Shown in pieces: positions 7,018-16,478 of a stretch of DNA of 48,090 bases; the stretch's first letter is position 1, and the number at the start of each line of letters is the position of its first letter. Source of the stretch: Nitrosotalea sp. (GTDB lineage Archaea; Thermoproteota; Nitrososphaeria; Nitrososphaerales; Nitrosopumilaceae). The notes under the pieces are model-generated. The model was not told the origin of the DNA. It did not search any database and saw nothing but the letters and a program-made list of their open reading frames with translations. The translations under genes and the position numbers were made by a program. The stretch lies in contig JARCRW010000093.1 of assembly GCA_029850515.1 (NCBI GenBank), forward strand, positions 1 to 48,090, in the 5' to 3' direction.

Positions 7018-8079
7018 TTAGAGTACAAACTGGAATCTGTTTTGTTTATAGTTTTTAGAAAGTTTACCATCAATTGCTATTTTAGCACCACAAAAATTAC
7101 AATTGTTATTATCATCAAGATACCACCCCTGGATGTCAAAGCCATATCTTTTAACAACAATTTTCTTGCATTGTGGGCAGTATGTATTTTCAAGAGGATG
7201 GCCTGGGACATTTCCCAAATAGGCATAATTGAGTCCAACTTGCTTTGCAATCGTATGATGTTTCTCAAGGGTAAATATTGGTGTTGACTCGAAATCCATC
7301 ATTTTGTAGTCTGGATGGAATCTGAGAAAATGGATTGGCATGTCAGGCCCAAATTCATCATAGATAAATTGGCATAATTTTTTGGCATATTCTAGATTAT
7401 CACCAACTTGGGGTACTATCAAGTCAGTTATCTCTACGTGAATCTTTGTTTTGCGGTGTATTTCTTTGAGGGTATCAAATATAGGTTGAGGATCTGGGAT
7501 TCCAATATATTTCCGTGAAAATTGTGGCTCTGCATTTCCCTTAAAATCTACTGTAATACAATCAAGAAATTCATTCATCATGTTGACTGTTTCTGGAGTG
7601 TCATAACCATTTGATACAAAAATATTGAACAATCCATTTTTTCTTGCAATTACTCCGCAGTCACGTGCAAATTCGATAAATATGGATGGCTGATTGTAGG
7701 TATATGCAATTCCATCAGAACCTGATTGTTTTGCCAAGTCAACTACTTCTTGAGGTGTCATGTCAGTTCCTTCTATCTTTCGCCGTTGACTGATGTCATA
7801 GTTTTGACAATATTTGCAAAGCCAGTTACAGCCAGTTGTAGCAATAGAAAATATGCTGGTACCAGGTTTGTAGTGAGTTACTGGTTTTTTCTCAATTGGA
7901 TCTACATGACCAGTAATTACTTTCCCATATGCAAGAAGATCAAGCTTGCCGTTGTTATTTGCTCTTATTCCACAAAGACCGATCTGATCTTTTCCAATTT
8001 CGCAGTATCTAGCACATGCTGTACATTTGACCTTGTCATTAGGTAACTTTTGATAGAGAATTGCTTCCTTTGCCGTCAC
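7018..8079 (-). CDS. amrS: AmmeMemoRadiSam-system radical SAM enzyme
   Basis: Radical SAM protein of 353 residues related to pyruvate formate-lyase activating enzymes. The cluster motif TGCNWLCKYCQNYD gives Cys84, Cys88 and Cys91 (CxxxCxxC). An N-terminal Cys set (19, 22, 26, 36; CTACARYC and GLCG) and a C-terminal zinc ribbon (CPQC...CNFC) are the extra features of the AmrS family. The target modification is not known. The partner genes AmmeMemo (AMMECR1 and MEMO1) are not in this window. Start GTG 8079, 18 nt downstream of cdc48, so possibly co-transcribed with it. Confidence 0.9.
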   Translation of the reverse strand: MTAKEAILYQKLPNDKVKCTACARYCEIGKDQIGLCGIRANNNGKLDLLAYGKVITGHVDPIEKKPVTHYKPGTSIFSIATTGCNWLCKYCQNYDISQRRKIEGTDMTPQEVVDLAKQSGSDGIAYTYNQPSIFIEFARDCGVIARKNGLFNIFVSNGYDTPETVNMMNEFLDCITVDFKGNAEPQFSRKYIGIPDPQPIFDTLKEIHRKTKIHVEITDLIVPQVGDNLEYAKKLCQFIYDEFGPDMPIHFLRFHPDYKMMDFESTPIFTLEKHHTIAKQVGLNYAYLGNVPGHPLENTYCPQCKKIVVKRYGFDIQGWYLDDNNNCNFCGAKIAIDGKLSKNYKQNRFQFVL

Positions 8080-8097
8080 GTGATATCAACTAATTTA

Positions 8098-10248
8098 TCA
8101 TATAATTGCTGGTGTTATCACTTGTTTTGGTTTTGCAGTAGGCGGTCTAATCTTCCGTATTGCATTCTCAAAATCTTCCTGAGTTATCTTGATTGTTTTT
8201 ACATTCTTTTCTTTCTTATCTACATAGCGTCGTATGGAGCTCATTGCTGCTCTATTGCAAACTCCTTCTATTTCTGCGCCGCTAAAGCCATCAGTCAACT
8301 GCACTAGTTTTGTAAAGTCAGTATCCTCTGCAAGCGGTTTCTTTCTTGTGTGTATTTTGAATATGTTTTCGCGTCCCTTTGTATCTGGTAATGGTACCTC
8401 AATGATTCTATCAAATCTTCCCGGTCGTAGTAATGCACTATCGATAAGATCGACTCTGTTAGTAGCACCTATTATTAGCACATCCTGTAATTCCTCAAGA
8501 CCATCTATCTCAGTTAATAGTTGAGATACTACCCTTTCTGTAACACCAGAGTCAGAACTACCTGAGCTTCTACTTGGAGCCAAGGAATCAAGCTCGTCAA
8601 GAAATATGATACAGGGAGCAGCCTGGCGCGCCTTTCTAAATATTTCACGGACCCCTTTCTCAGACTCTCCAACCCATTTTGAGAGCAATTCAGGACCCTT
8701 GATGCTAATGAAATTAGATTCCGAGGTGTGTGCAACTGCTTTTGCAATCAATGTTTTTCCTGTGCCAGGAGGTCCATAGAGCAAGATTCCTTTTGGTGCT
8801 GCAACATCAGCGTGTTCAAAGGCCTCTCTGTGTTTGAGTGGCCATTCTACTGACTCGTAAAGTTCCTCTTTTAGCGATTCCAATCCACCAACATCATCCC
8901 ATGTTACATTTGGTACCTGAACTAGAACTTCTCGTAATGCAGACGGTCTTACCTCTTTTAGCGCATCCTTGAAATCACTATCTGTAATGATAATTTTTTG
9001 AAGAATTTCTACTGGAATTTTTTCAGCTTCTAGATCCAAATCAGGCAAAATTCTTCTAAGAGATCTCATGGCAGCTTCTTTTGCAAGTATTTCCAAATCA
9101 GCGCCTACAAATCCATGAGTCACTTTTGCGAACTGATCCAAGTTGACTTTTTCTTCAATTGGCATTCCTCTAGTGTGGATGTTTAGTATTTCGGTTCTTC
9201 CTTGTTGATCTGGGATTCCAATCTCTATTTCACGATCAAATCTTCCCGGTCTGCGCAATGCAGGATCTATCGAGTCAGGTCTGTTGGTTGCTGCAATTAC
9301 AACTACTTTGCCTCTTGATTTCATTCCATCCATTAAAGTGAGAAGTTGGGAGACAATTCTCTTTTCTACCTCACCTGTTACTTCTTCCCTCTTTGGAGCA
9401 ATCGAGTCAATTTCATCTATGAATATTATACTTGGAGAATTTTCCTCGGCTTGTTTGAATATCTCTCGTAATCGCTCTTCACTTTCTCCATAGAATTTTC
9501 CAATAATTTCGGGACCACTGATAGAGGTAAAGTGAGAATTGGTTTCTCCTGCAACTGCTTTTGCAATCAATGTTTTTCCTGTGCCAGGAGGTCCATAGAG
9601 CAATACTCCTTTTGGCGCCTCAACTCCCAGTTTTTCAAATAATTCCGGATGTCGCATAGGAAGTTCCACCATCTCTCGTATCTTTTGAACCTCATTTCGT
9701 AGTCCACCAAGATCATCATATGTTATCCTGGGAATAGAATTGTCAATGGCTTTGGTCATAGACCCTAATTTGAACTCGGTTTGCTCTGATACTATAACCG
9801 GCTTTGTAGATGGCATGGTACCACTAACAACAAGCTGTGTTTTTCCACCCAACTGAGTAGTTACGATTAATGTATCACCAGTAGTTAGCACATGACCCAT
9901 GTAGTATGTTTGCATATACTCTTGAAGTCCATCCTCACCTAGTTTTTCTATAGGTGAAAGTGTTACCTGTTCAGCTTCTATTGCATCTACTTTCTTTACT
10001 GTGATCTTTTCGCCTATCCCTGATCCTATGTTATGACGGGTAATTCCATCTATTTTGATTATCCCTGTACCATAATCTGGAGCATATCCAGACCAGAGTT
10101 TAACATGACTTTTCCTGTTTCCTATTAACTCAAGAATTTGGCCAGCTTCCCATCCATTATCTTCAACAATTTTAGGATCTACTACAGCTATTCCTTTTCC
10201 AACATGTCTCTGTGCTGCCTCTGCAATTTTTAATGTAATTTCACTCAT
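8098..10248 (-). CDS. cdc48: CDC48/VCP-type AAA+ ATPase
   Basis: Hexameric unfoldase of 716 residues. A double-psi barrel N-domain (1 to about 175) precedes AAA D1 and D2. D1 has Walker A GPPGTGKT at 219-226, Walker [13 protein letters not shown] near 274-285 and arginine fingers in [10 protein letters not shown]2 has Walker A at 492-499 and Walker [13 protein letters not shown]. The C-terminus ends [10 protein letters not shown] without an obvious HbYX proteasome-docking tail. It unfolds substrates for the proteasome and remodels complexes in the cytosol. Start ATG 10248, 25 nt downstream of the hsp20 stop, which suggests a protein quality-control transcript. Confidence 0.97.
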   Translation of the reverse strand: MSEITLKIAEAAQRHVGKGIAVVDPKIVEDNGWEAGQILELIGNRKSHVKLWSGYAPDYGTGIIKIDGITRHNIGSGIGEKITVKKVDAIEAEQVTLSPIEKLGEDGLQEYMQTYYMGHVLTTGDTLIVTTQLGGKTQLVVSGTMPSTKPVIVSEQTEFKLGSMTKAIDNSIPRITYDDLGGLRNEVQKIREMVELPMRHPELFEKLGVEAPKGVLLYGPPGTGKTLIAKAVAGETNSHFTSISGPEIIGKFYGESEERLREIFKQAEENSPSIIFIDEIDSIAPKREEVTGEVEKRIVSQLLTLMDGMKSRGKVVVIAATNRPDSIDPALRRPGRFDREIEIGIPDQQGRTEILNIHTRGMPIEEKVNLDQFAKVTHGFVGADLEILAKEAAMRSLRRILPDLDLEAEKIPVEILQKIIITDSDFKDALKEVRPSALREVLVQVPNVTWDDVGGLESLKEELYESVEWPLKHREAFEHADVAAPKGILLYGPPGTGKTLIAKAVAHTSESNFISIKGPELLSKWVGESEKGVREIFRKARQAAPCIIFLDELDSLAPSRSSGSSDSGVTERVVSQLLTEIDGLEELQDVLIIGATNRVDLIDSALLRPGRFDRIIEVPLPDTKGRENIFKIHTRKKPLAEDTDFTKLVQLTDGFSGAEIEGVCNRAAMSSIRRYVDKKEKNVKTIKITQEDFENAIRKIRPPTAKPKQVITPAII

Positions 10249-10273
10249 AATTTTATCACCATAAAAAATAAGG

Positions 10274-10810
10274 TTACTCGACCTGCACCGTCCTTCCTTG
10301 CGGTCGATCCTCTTCTTTGAGTTTGAATTTTACTTCCAATATTCCGTTAGAATATGTTGCCTTGACGGAATCTTCGTCAACCTTTTGTTTGATTGGGACT
10401 TTGGTGTGGTATTTTTTGTCGTTATTTTCTGCGTCAAGATTTACAGCTCGTCCTACTACTTCGATCTTGATATCTTTCTTTTCTACTCCGGGTATCTCAG
10501 CTACAATTTTGAGAACTTTTTCTTTGTTATCCACGATAACGTCTACAAATGGTTCTCTTGTCTCTGATTTCTGGAGAAGACCAGGTTGGACATTTCCATA
10601 CTCTTTAACCACGGGTTTTCCATCAGGTCCTACAGTTAGGGAATACCCATAGTAGTAAGGACCAAATGTCTGTGCATTCTCAGAACTGGTCATGTCATTC
10701 CACATTTTGTCTAATCCCTTGAAAGGTTGCATCATTTTTTGGAAGAGATGGTCAAACTCATCCCATTCATTTATGTCATAGTTATGCATATTATGTAATA
10801 GGTATGACAT
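10274..10810 (-). CDS. hsp20: Hsp20/alpha-crystallin small heat-shock protein
   Basis: ATP-independent holdase of 178 residues. The N-terminal arm is long and acidic/aromatic ([21 protein letters not shown]) and contains a Gly/Tyr stretch [13 protein letters not shown] seen in many archaeal members. The alpha-crystallin domain covers about 85-178 ([37 protein letters not shown]). Client proteins could be passed to the thermosome or CDC48, both encoded here. Start ATG 10808-10810. The 72-bp gap to the divergent gene is extremely A/T-rich and must hold both promoters. Confidence 0.94.
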   Translation of the reverse strand: MSYLLHNMHNYDINEWDEFDHLFQKMMQPFKGLDKMWNDMTSSENAQTFGPYYYGYSLTVGPDGKPVVKEYGNVQPGLLQKSETREPFVDVIVDNKEKVLKIVAEIPGVEKKDIKIEVVGRAVNLDAENNDKKYHTKVPIKQKVDEDSVKATYSNGILEVKFKLKEEDRPQGRTVQVE

Positions 10811-10882
10811 TATATAAAGATTATGAGATAATGGATTATTATATTACATAAATTAATATAATTAGCAGTAGCACTTACTATT

Positions 10883-11545
10883 ATGCGAACCCCTAACCTA
10901 TCAGTTCCTGATGCGGTAAGAGAGATAATTACAAAAAATAGATCTATTTATGACTGCATCAAAATGGGCTTGATAAATTACACATCACTGGCAATAAAAC
11001 TCCAAAAGGAAGTCGAGTCTCAGGTAGGCGGCCCAGTTAATCCCAATACAATAGTGGTAGCAATCAAAAGATATGCAGACTCTTTTGAAAAAAAAGATGA
11101 AATGCAAAATGAGACAGTATTGAAAAATGCAAGACTTTCTCTGACTGATGGAATTGTAGACATTAAATTTTTCTCAGAAGATTTCGAAATGAAAGATGCT
11201 ATAGATTTGATGGATAGATTTATGCGAGTTGATCCAGACTATGAGTTTTTCCGATCTACTGATTCTTTTAGGTTTTTGACTGAGGACATAAGTGATGTAA
11301 GAAAAATTTTAGAATCTTTTTCATCACATAGGAATTTCTTTCAGACTGGGCTAGCAAAGATAACCATACACATTCCTGAATCTGAACACAGTTCCGATGT
11401 GGTTTCGTACGTGTCTGAGATTTTACATGATAATGGAATCGAGCTTTTTAATGCGTTTTTCGGACAAGATTACATAGTAACAGTCTTGCATGAAAAAGAT
11501 GCTGCTAGAGCATATCAAATTTTAAGAAGCGAAATTTCTCGCTAG
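10883..11545 (+). CDS. Conserved archaeal protein, HTH-like N-terminus plus ACT-like domains
   Basis: 220 residues. The first 70 residues (SVPDAVREIITKNRSIYDCIKMGLINYTSLAIKLQ) look like a small helical DNA-binding or dimerisation module. The rest holds two ACT-like segments, about 90-150 and about 152-218 (LAKITIHIPESEHSSDVVSYVSEIL, then FFGQDYIVTVLHEKDAARAYQIL). This architecture is widespread in archaea as an uncharacterised 'ACT domain' family, and an amino-acid-sensing regulator is a plausible role (inference). Start ATG 10883, transcribed divergently from hsp20. Confidence 0.75.
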   Translation: MRTPNLSVPDAVREIITKNRSIYDCIKMGLINYTSLAIKLQKEVESQVGGPVNPNTIVVAIKRYADSFEKKDEMQNETVLKNARLSLTDGIVDIKFFSEDFEMKDAIDLMDRFMRVDPDYEFFRSTDSFRFLTEDISDVRKILESFSSHRNFFQTGLAKITIHIPESEHSSDVVSYVSEILHDNGIELFNAFFGQDYIVTVLHEKDAARAYQILRSEISR

Positions 11546-11560
11546 TATTAGAATATCTTT

Positions 11561-11881
11561 CTAAATTCCAGTAGTTTCTGCTCTTGTCATTTCTAGGTAG
11601 ACCTTGTCTCCTACTGCAAGATTCAGTTCTTTGTATTCGCGCATATCAAGCTTGATCGAGGTTGTGGAACTTGATTGGCCCATGCCACCCCCAGAGAGCA
11701 TTTTGTTGAGGTTTTTTACCATATCGTCCATATTTGTAAAACCCATTACCCCTCCGGCACCAAATGGAGATGGAGGTGTGCTCTGTTCTCTAAAGTCTTT
11801 TGATGTAGAAAGTGAGACTATCACGTATGGAGATCCATCCGGTGACGCATCTATTCTTACAATAATATACTCTTTCTTCAT
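11561..11881 (-). CDS. Hypothetical protein with Gly/Met-rich middle
   Basis: I do not recognise the family. It has 106 residues: a beta-rich N-terminus (EYIIVRIDASPDGSPYVIVSLS), a flexible central region rich in Gly, Ser and Met (about 38-75; FGAGGVMGF, MLSGGGMGQSSSTT) and a C-terminal strand-rich segment with a VGDKVYLEMTRAE motif like small barrel folds. No signal peptide, cysteine or membrane helix. It converges on the ACT-domain gene and starts about 100 bp from the NDH-2 gene on the other strand. Confidence 0.65.
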   Translation of the reverse strand: MKKEYIIVRIDASPDGSPYVIVSLSTSKDFREQSTPPSPFGAGGVMGFTNMDDMVKNLNKMLSGGGMGQSSSTTSIKLDMREYKELNLAVGDKVYLEMTRAETTGI

Positions 11882-11982
11882 GTCTTAACTTCACAAATCA
11901 GCATATTTTACCTTTCGCCCAAATAACATGTAGAATACAATAAGAATCATTATTACCTTTTTCATCCTCGCAGATAGCATAG

Positions 11983-13344
11983 ATGGATACAATGTCTAAA
12001 GCCAAAAAAATTCTTGTTTTAGGAGGTGGATTTGCAGGGGTAGAATGTGTACGAAAACTCGAATCGTATTTTCGAAAGGAAGGGGACATTCAGGTTACTT
12101 TAGTAAGCGAAGATAACTTCTTCTTGTTTACTCCAATGCTCCCTCAGGTAGCTTCAGGAACAATTGAGACTAGACATATTGTGATTCCAGTTAGAACCTT
12201 GTTGAAAAGGGCCAAGTTCTATGAGGCTGAAGTCAAAAACATTGATCCGTACGGTAAAACAGTAACTCTTAGCGGTACAAAAGAAAAACGTGGAATTTCA
12301 CTGCATTATGATTATCTTGTCTTAGCTCTTGGTAGTCAGACAAATTTCTTTGGAATGGATAAATTAGAAGAATTAGCTTATTCAATGAAAACTCTCAATG
12401 ATGCAGTGGTATTACGAAATCGAGTCATAGATATGTTAGAGCAAGCAGATAATGAAACAGATCCGATCCTCAAGAAAAGTTTGCTTACCTTCGTAATTGT
12501 GGGAGGAGGATTTGCAGGTATAGAAACTGCAGGGGAATTAATGGACTTGTTACATGATGCTAGAAAATTTTATCCCAATATTGAAAAAACTGACATCAGA
12601 GTTATCGTTCTTGAGGCAATGTCAGCTATACTTCCAGGCTTTAATGAAAAGCTTGCAAAATTTGCGTTAGAAAAACTTTATGGGCGTAGAATAGAGGTTA
12701 AGGTAAGTACAAAACTTTCTAGTTTTACAGGTGATGAAGTTTTAATTGAGGATGCTCATCCGCAGGTAGATCCCAATAAACAATCTTCGGTGAGCGCAAT
12801 ACAGACAAGAACCTTAGTGTGGACTGCAGGTGTTACGCCCGTAGATATTATAAAAAAATCAGTCTTTAAAACCAACAGAGGTGGAATTGTGGTAGATGAA
12901 TTTCTTCAAGCAGTTGACTTTCCCGAAGTTTTTGCAGTTGGAGATTGTTGTTATATTATTGATCCCAAGACAAACAGGCCTCTTCCACCAACAGCACAAA
13001 GTGCGGAATCAGAAGCTGAAATTGTTGCAAAAAATCTTCATGCCTTAATCACAAATAGAGAAAAAGAAAAATTTGTGTATTCACCTAAAGGCCAGATGGC
13101 CGTAATAGGAAAGCGGAGTGCAATTGCAAGTATGTTTGGAATTCATTTGCATGGAATTTTTGCTTGGATGCTTTGGAGAGTAATATATCTCTCAAAAATT
13201 CCACGATTAGATAAAAAAATAAGAATTTTTCTTGATTGGTCAATAGACATGTTTTTTGATAGAGACATTGCTCGATTGAAGGTAATGCGTGAAAAGCCCA
13301 TTGAGGAATTCAAAGAACTTGACGAAGTGGATGATGTTTGGTAA
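11983..13344 (+). CDS. NDH-2-like FAD/NAD(P)-dependent oxidoreductase
   Basis: Flavoprotein of 453 residues with two dinucleotide folds: GGGFAG at 14-19 (FAD) and VGGGFAGIE at about 172-180 (NAD(P)H). VFAVGDCC near 320 closes the FAD site. The C-terminal 90 residues (FAWMLWRVIYLSKIPRLDKKIRIFL) are amphipathic and would attach it to the inner face of the membrane, as in type II NADH dehydrogenases. The likely role is non-proton-pumping transfer of electrons from NAD(P)H to quinone. It starts at ATG 11983; ATG 11992 is also possible. cbiE follows by 41 nt. Confidence 0.85.
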   Translation: MDTMSKAKKILVLGGGFAGVECVRKLESYFRKEGDIQVTLVSEDNFFLFTPMLPQVASGTIETRHIVIPVRTLLKRAKFYEAEVKNIDPYGKTVTLSGTKEKRGISLHYDYLVLALGSQTNFFGMDKLEELAYSMKTLNDAVVLRNRVIDMLEQADNETDPILKKSLLTFVIVGGGFAGIETAGELMDLLHDARKFYPNIEKTDIRVIVLEAMSAILPGFNEKLAKFALEKLYGRRIEVKVSTKLSSFTGDEVLIEDAHPQVDPNKQSSVSAIQTRTLVWTAGVTPVDIIKKSVFKTNRGGIVVDEFLQAVDFPEVFAVGDCCYIIDPKTNRPLPPTAQSAESEAEIVAKNLHALITNREKEKFVYSPKGQMAVIGKRSAIASMFGIHLHGIFAWMLWRVIYLSKIPRLDKKIRIFLDWSIDMFFDRDIARLKVMREKPIEEFKELDEVDDVW

Positions 13345-13385
13345 GATAGAATTCTGCATTGCTGAAATATATTGAACATTACAAA

Positions 13386-14096
13386 ATGGCATTTATGGGA
13401 AAGGTCTATGCTGTTGGTGTTGGACCAGGATCACCAAAGTATGTAACTGAGATAGTAAAAGAAATAGTGCTAAATTCTGATATTGTTATCGGATACAAAT
13501 ACACACTCAAAACTATAGAAGCGTTCTTGAAAAATAAAGAGATACATGAAATCACTATGAAAGACCAGGAAGAGGCGTACCAAAAGGTCTCAAAGACTCT
13601 GGGAAACAAGACATGTGTTGTTCCTTTTACAGGAGATGTGAATTTCTCAGAATCAGAAGTTGTAGACAGGTTGATTGAGATATTTGGAGATGTACAAATT
13701 ATTCCAGGAATTAGTTCTACACAGGTTGCTGCATCAAAGGCACGAGTACCAACAGATAAGAGCAGGGTCATTACTATGCATATTTCCACAAGCATAGAGG
13801 AAAAGAAACTTGAGCTTCAAAAGGCACTCATTGACGGATTTAGTGTAATACTTGTGCCAAGACCTTGGCCAAAAGAACCTTCTAAACACTTTATGCAATC
13901 AGAGATAGCAGTATACCTAAAAGATCATGGTTTTGACACTTCAAAGATTAAGGTACATGTATTTGAATTTCTAACTACCGATAAAGAGACACATTTTATA
14001 GGCAAGGTAAAAGACTTGGAAGGAAAACAGTTCTCTGATCTATCCGTAATGGTTTTTGATCAGACAAAGCTGGAATCATATATTAATTTCAAATAA
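13386..14096 (+). CDS. cbiE: Cobalt-precorrin-7 C5-methyltransferase-like (CbiE)
   Basis: SAM-dependent tetrapyrrole methyltransferase of cobalamin biosynthesis. The N-terminus GKVYAVGVGPGSPKYVT is the SAM-binding start of the family, VPFTGDVNFSES matches the conserved GDP-like loop, and IIPGISSTQVAASKARVP is the CbiE signature. I start at ATG 13386 (MAFMGKV, 236 residues); ATG 13395 or an upstream TTG at 13359 are alternatives. The other cbi/cob genes are not here, but thaumarchaea make cobalamin de novo, and a BtuF-like protein lies near the window end. Confidence 0.88.
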   Translation: MAFMGKVYAVGVGPGSPKYVTEIVKEIVLNSDIVIGYKYTLKTIEAFLKNKEIHEITMKDQEEAYQKVSKTLGNKTCVVPFTGDVNFSESEVVDRLIEIFGDVQIIPGISSTQVAASKARVPTDKSRVITMHISTSIEEKKLELQKALIDGFSVILVPRPWPKEPSKHFMQSEIAVYLKDHGFDTSKIKVHVFEFLTTDKETHFIGKVKDLEGKQFSDLSVMVFDQTKLESYINFK

Positions 14097-14120
14097 TTTA
14101 ATGAAGACTGGAGTTAGTTA

Positions 14121-15779
14121 TCATGGTGGTGTTCCACCAATTACATATGATGAAGTTGGAGGCATTGAAATTATCACGCCATTCATCCAAGTGTACTGTG
14201 GATCATAAAATCTAACAATTCCAGTATCATTTACAACAACCATGAATGTTTGTCCTGGAGCTATCTTACCACTTACTATTTTTCCATCAGGGGTAAATGG
14301 ATTATCATTTTTTTGTGTGCTAACACCACTGAAAATGGTATGATCTATAGAATCATTGTTTATCCAAATGATGGGAGTGCCAGGAACTATCTGTATAGTA
14401 TCTGGTGTATAGTACGTATTGTATTGATTATACGTCTGCAGAGTTGCGGTTCCCCTTGGTGATGATGAGCCCGGATTTATACTAATTTTAATTGGAGCAA
14501 TTTGACCTGTGGTTGCAGGTGTTGAAATAATAATTCCATTTATCCATGTATATGTTGGATCAAAGATTTGCGTAGAACCAGTTCTACTAAAAGTAATTTG
14601 GTAATGCTGCCCTGGGGCTATTATACCGCTATCAATATTTCCATCTGAAACAAAGTGAGGACTAACTGTTTTTCCAGCAGCGCCTTTTCCACCCGCACTC
14701 TCTGTTGTTGATATTAACTGGCCACTCATTATTCGATGTGGAACAGAATCGTTGTTAGTCCAAACTACAACTGTACCTGGTGTAATTTGGAGTGATGATG
14801 GTGAAAGGAACTGTCCATTATTAGAATTAGATGAGCCGCTAACTATGTTCATTTGAACTGTTTGTGTTTGCATTGTTTGTGAAAGTGGTGCAATTATTCC
14901 TACCATGAATTGGTAAGTGGGATCAAAGAAGGTAATGTCACCTACTGTTTCGTCTTGTGGAATGTTGTAACGTGCTGCAACCCTAGGATCTAATGATTGA
15001 GTAGTATCAAAACTAGTTATTGTATACTGGAATGATTGCCCTGGGGCTATTATACCGCTATCGATCTTGCCATCTGGAATAAGCGCGGTGGATGATTGAT
15101 TAGTGGTTAGTACTTTTGCCACACCACTCATTATTCGATGTGGAACAGAATCGTTGTTAGTCCAAACTATGGTGGTACCAAGAGTCACTTGTACATTTGA
15201 TGGAGAATAGTGAACTTGGTTGTTGATATCATATGCGCTTGGTAGGATGCTTATGTTCACTGTAGACGATGATGTAGGCTGAAGTGTGGTTGTTGGTTTT
15301 GTAATTACAGCATTAGTAGATAATATTTTAGCACTGTAACTTACTTTCATAGTTTCAGATCCAGTTATCTTTCCTGATATACTAAAAACAGAACCATCTT
15401 GATTGCTATCTATTATTCTTCCAAACAAATTGAGATGAATCATGTTTCCATTTTCATCCTGTGCATTACCTTGGATTACAAAGTACTTGCCATCTCGCAA
15501 GATTGAGACTTGCCACAATCCAGAATTAAGATATTGAGTATTTGCTATAGTAACAAGGCCATTATCAAGTGTGGCTTGTGTACTACTTCCATTATTAGAT
15601 CCTACCGTAATCTGTAAAGCAATACTTGAATCAAAAATAGTTTTATTTCCTGAGAGATAACCTGAGGCATCAATCAAGTATTTTCCATTAGATGAGAAAT
15701 CAGAATATGCATTAGGTAAATACACCATAGTAGCAGCAAGTCCTGCAATTACTATTAGAAACAGAAATACGTATTTCAT
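14121..15779 (-). CDS. Secreted protein with three cupredoxin-like repeats lacking Cys
   Basis: 552 residues with a hydrophobic signal peptide (about 1-26, MKYVFLFLIVIAGLAATMVYL). A beta-rich N-terminal domain (27 to about 165) is followed by three plastocyanin-like repeats at about 180-300, 310-420 and 430-545. Each has a TPGTxVxWxNND strand, a histidine (His214, His348, His480 in VPHRIMSG or IDHTIFSG), an SGIIAPGQ turn and an FDPxYxxMxGII end. Type I copper sites need Cys-His-Met in the last loop; here that loop is FDPTY/YDPQY and the whole protein has no cysteine, so blue-copper electron transfer is unlikely. Possible roles are a cell-surface scaffold or a metal buffer. Confidence 0.85.
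   Translation of the reverse strand: MKYVFLFLIVIAGLAATMVYLPNAYSDFSSNGKYLIDASGYLSGNKTIFDSSIALQITVGSNNGSSTQATLDNGLVTIANTQYLNSGLWQVSILRDGKYFVIQGNAQDENGNMIHLNLFGRIIDSNQDGSVFSISGKITGSETMKVSYSAKILSTNAVITKPTTTLQPTSSSTVNISILPSAYDINNQVHYSPSNVQVTLGTTIVWTNNDSVPHRIMSGVAKVLTTNQSSTALIPDGKIDSGIIAPGQSFQYTITSFDTTQSLDPRVAARYNIPQDETVGDITFFDPTYQFMVGIIAPLSQTMQTQTVQMNIVSGSSNSNNGQFLSPSSLQITPGTVVVWTNNDSVPHRIMSGQLISTTESAGGKGAAGKTVSPHFVSDGNIDSGIIAPGQHYQITFSRTGSTQIFDPTYTWINGIIISTPATTGQIAPIKISINPGSSSPRGTATLQTYNQYNTYYTPDTIQIVPGTPIIWINNDSIDHTIFSGVSTQKNDNPFTPDGKIVSGKIAPGQTFMVVVNDTGIVRFYDPQYTWMNGVIISMPPTSSYVIGGTPP
14608..14633. repeat. 26-bp intragenic direct repeat, copy A
   Basis: Identical over 26 bp to 15037-15062. It encodes the SGIIAPGQ turn of the second cupredoxin-like repeat. 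Identity at synonymous positions points to recent duplication or conversion. Confidence 0.85.
14722..14767. repeat. 46-bp intragenic direct repeat, copy A
   Basis: Identical over 46 bp to 15124-15169. It encodes the VWTNNDSVPHRIMSG segment of the second cupredoxin-like repeat. Confidence 0.9.
15037..15062. repeat. 26-bp intragenic direct repeat, copy B
   Basis: Second copy of the 14608-14633 sequence, in the first cupredoxin-like repeat of the protein. Confidence 0.85.
15124..15169. repeat. 46-bp intragenic direct repeat, copy B
   Basis: Second copy of the 14722-14767 sequence, in the first cupredoxin-like repeat. The two repeat pairs are not equally spaced (114 versus 87 bp between starts), so an insertion or deletion lies between them. 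Confidence 0.9.
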
Positions 15780-15860
15780 TAGATTATCCAGCCCCTTATT
15801 GCATATTTAATTACTAGGTATAATATATCACACAATTAGGCAATTCCCGGTTAATTATCT

Positions 15861-16403
15861 TTACAAACTAGATTTTGTATGAACTACATTTGATCCAAAA
15901 TGTTGTATCATATAATATTCAATAAATCCCCCAGCAAGCAGAAGAGCCACTACAATTCCTATTTCGATAGCAGTTTGACGTAGTTCAGTTTTTAGAGATT
16001 TTTTTCTTATTATTACAAGTATGAGTAAAAAGCTTCTAGACATTCCAATTGAATAGGCCATAAGCTCCATTATGCCAAAGGGAGACAAGTAAAGTAATGC
16101 AAGTGGGGGAACTTTTGCAAGTGTTGGAGTTGTTGCCACTAGAGCTTCAAACGCAACCCCTGTTGACCAAGCCGCAAAAGAACCCCAGATCAATCCTAAA
16201 CCTGGAATAAACATGGGTAGTGCAACTGATGCATTGTGTTCAAAAATTCCCATAGCATCAATTCCTTTAACCACTTTTTGAAATTCTTTGAGAAATGTGT
16301 GTGATTCATCATCAGATAATTTGCTTTGAGTTCCGATTAAATAAGATAAAGAGAAAATGCCAATGAAAATAACAAATACTAGAATTCTTTGTTTACTGAA
16401 CAA
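15861..16403 (-). CDS. SpoIIM/DUF95-type integral membrane protein
   Basis: 180 residues, probably five membrane helices: about 5-25, a pair covering 60-85, 97-130 and 150-170. The block IFEHNASVALPMFIPGLGLIWG followed by WSTGVAFEAL is the hallmark of the stage II sporulation protein M family, which is common in non-sporulating archaea. The function outside Bacillus is unknown; a role in envelope or membrane remodelling is proposed by analogy only. Start TTG 16403: the nearby ATG at 16411 is out of frame and soon hits a stop. It is divergent from the PolD small subunit gene, sharing a 75-bp promoter region. Confidence 0.82.
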   Translation of the reverse strand: MFSKQRILVFVIFIGIFSLSYLIGTQSKLSDDESHTFLKEFQKVVKGIDAMGIFEHNASVALPMFIPGLGLIWGSFAAWSTGVAFEALVATTPTLAKVPPLALLYLSPFGIMELMAYSIGMSRSFLLILVIIRKKSLKTELRQTAIEIGIVVALLLAGGFIEYYMIQHFGSNVVHTKSSL

Positions 16404-16478
16404 TAATCCATTTTTAAGAGAACTATATTTGAGGTTGGTGGTTGGATCAGATTTAATTAAAAGTCGTATTATGAGACC

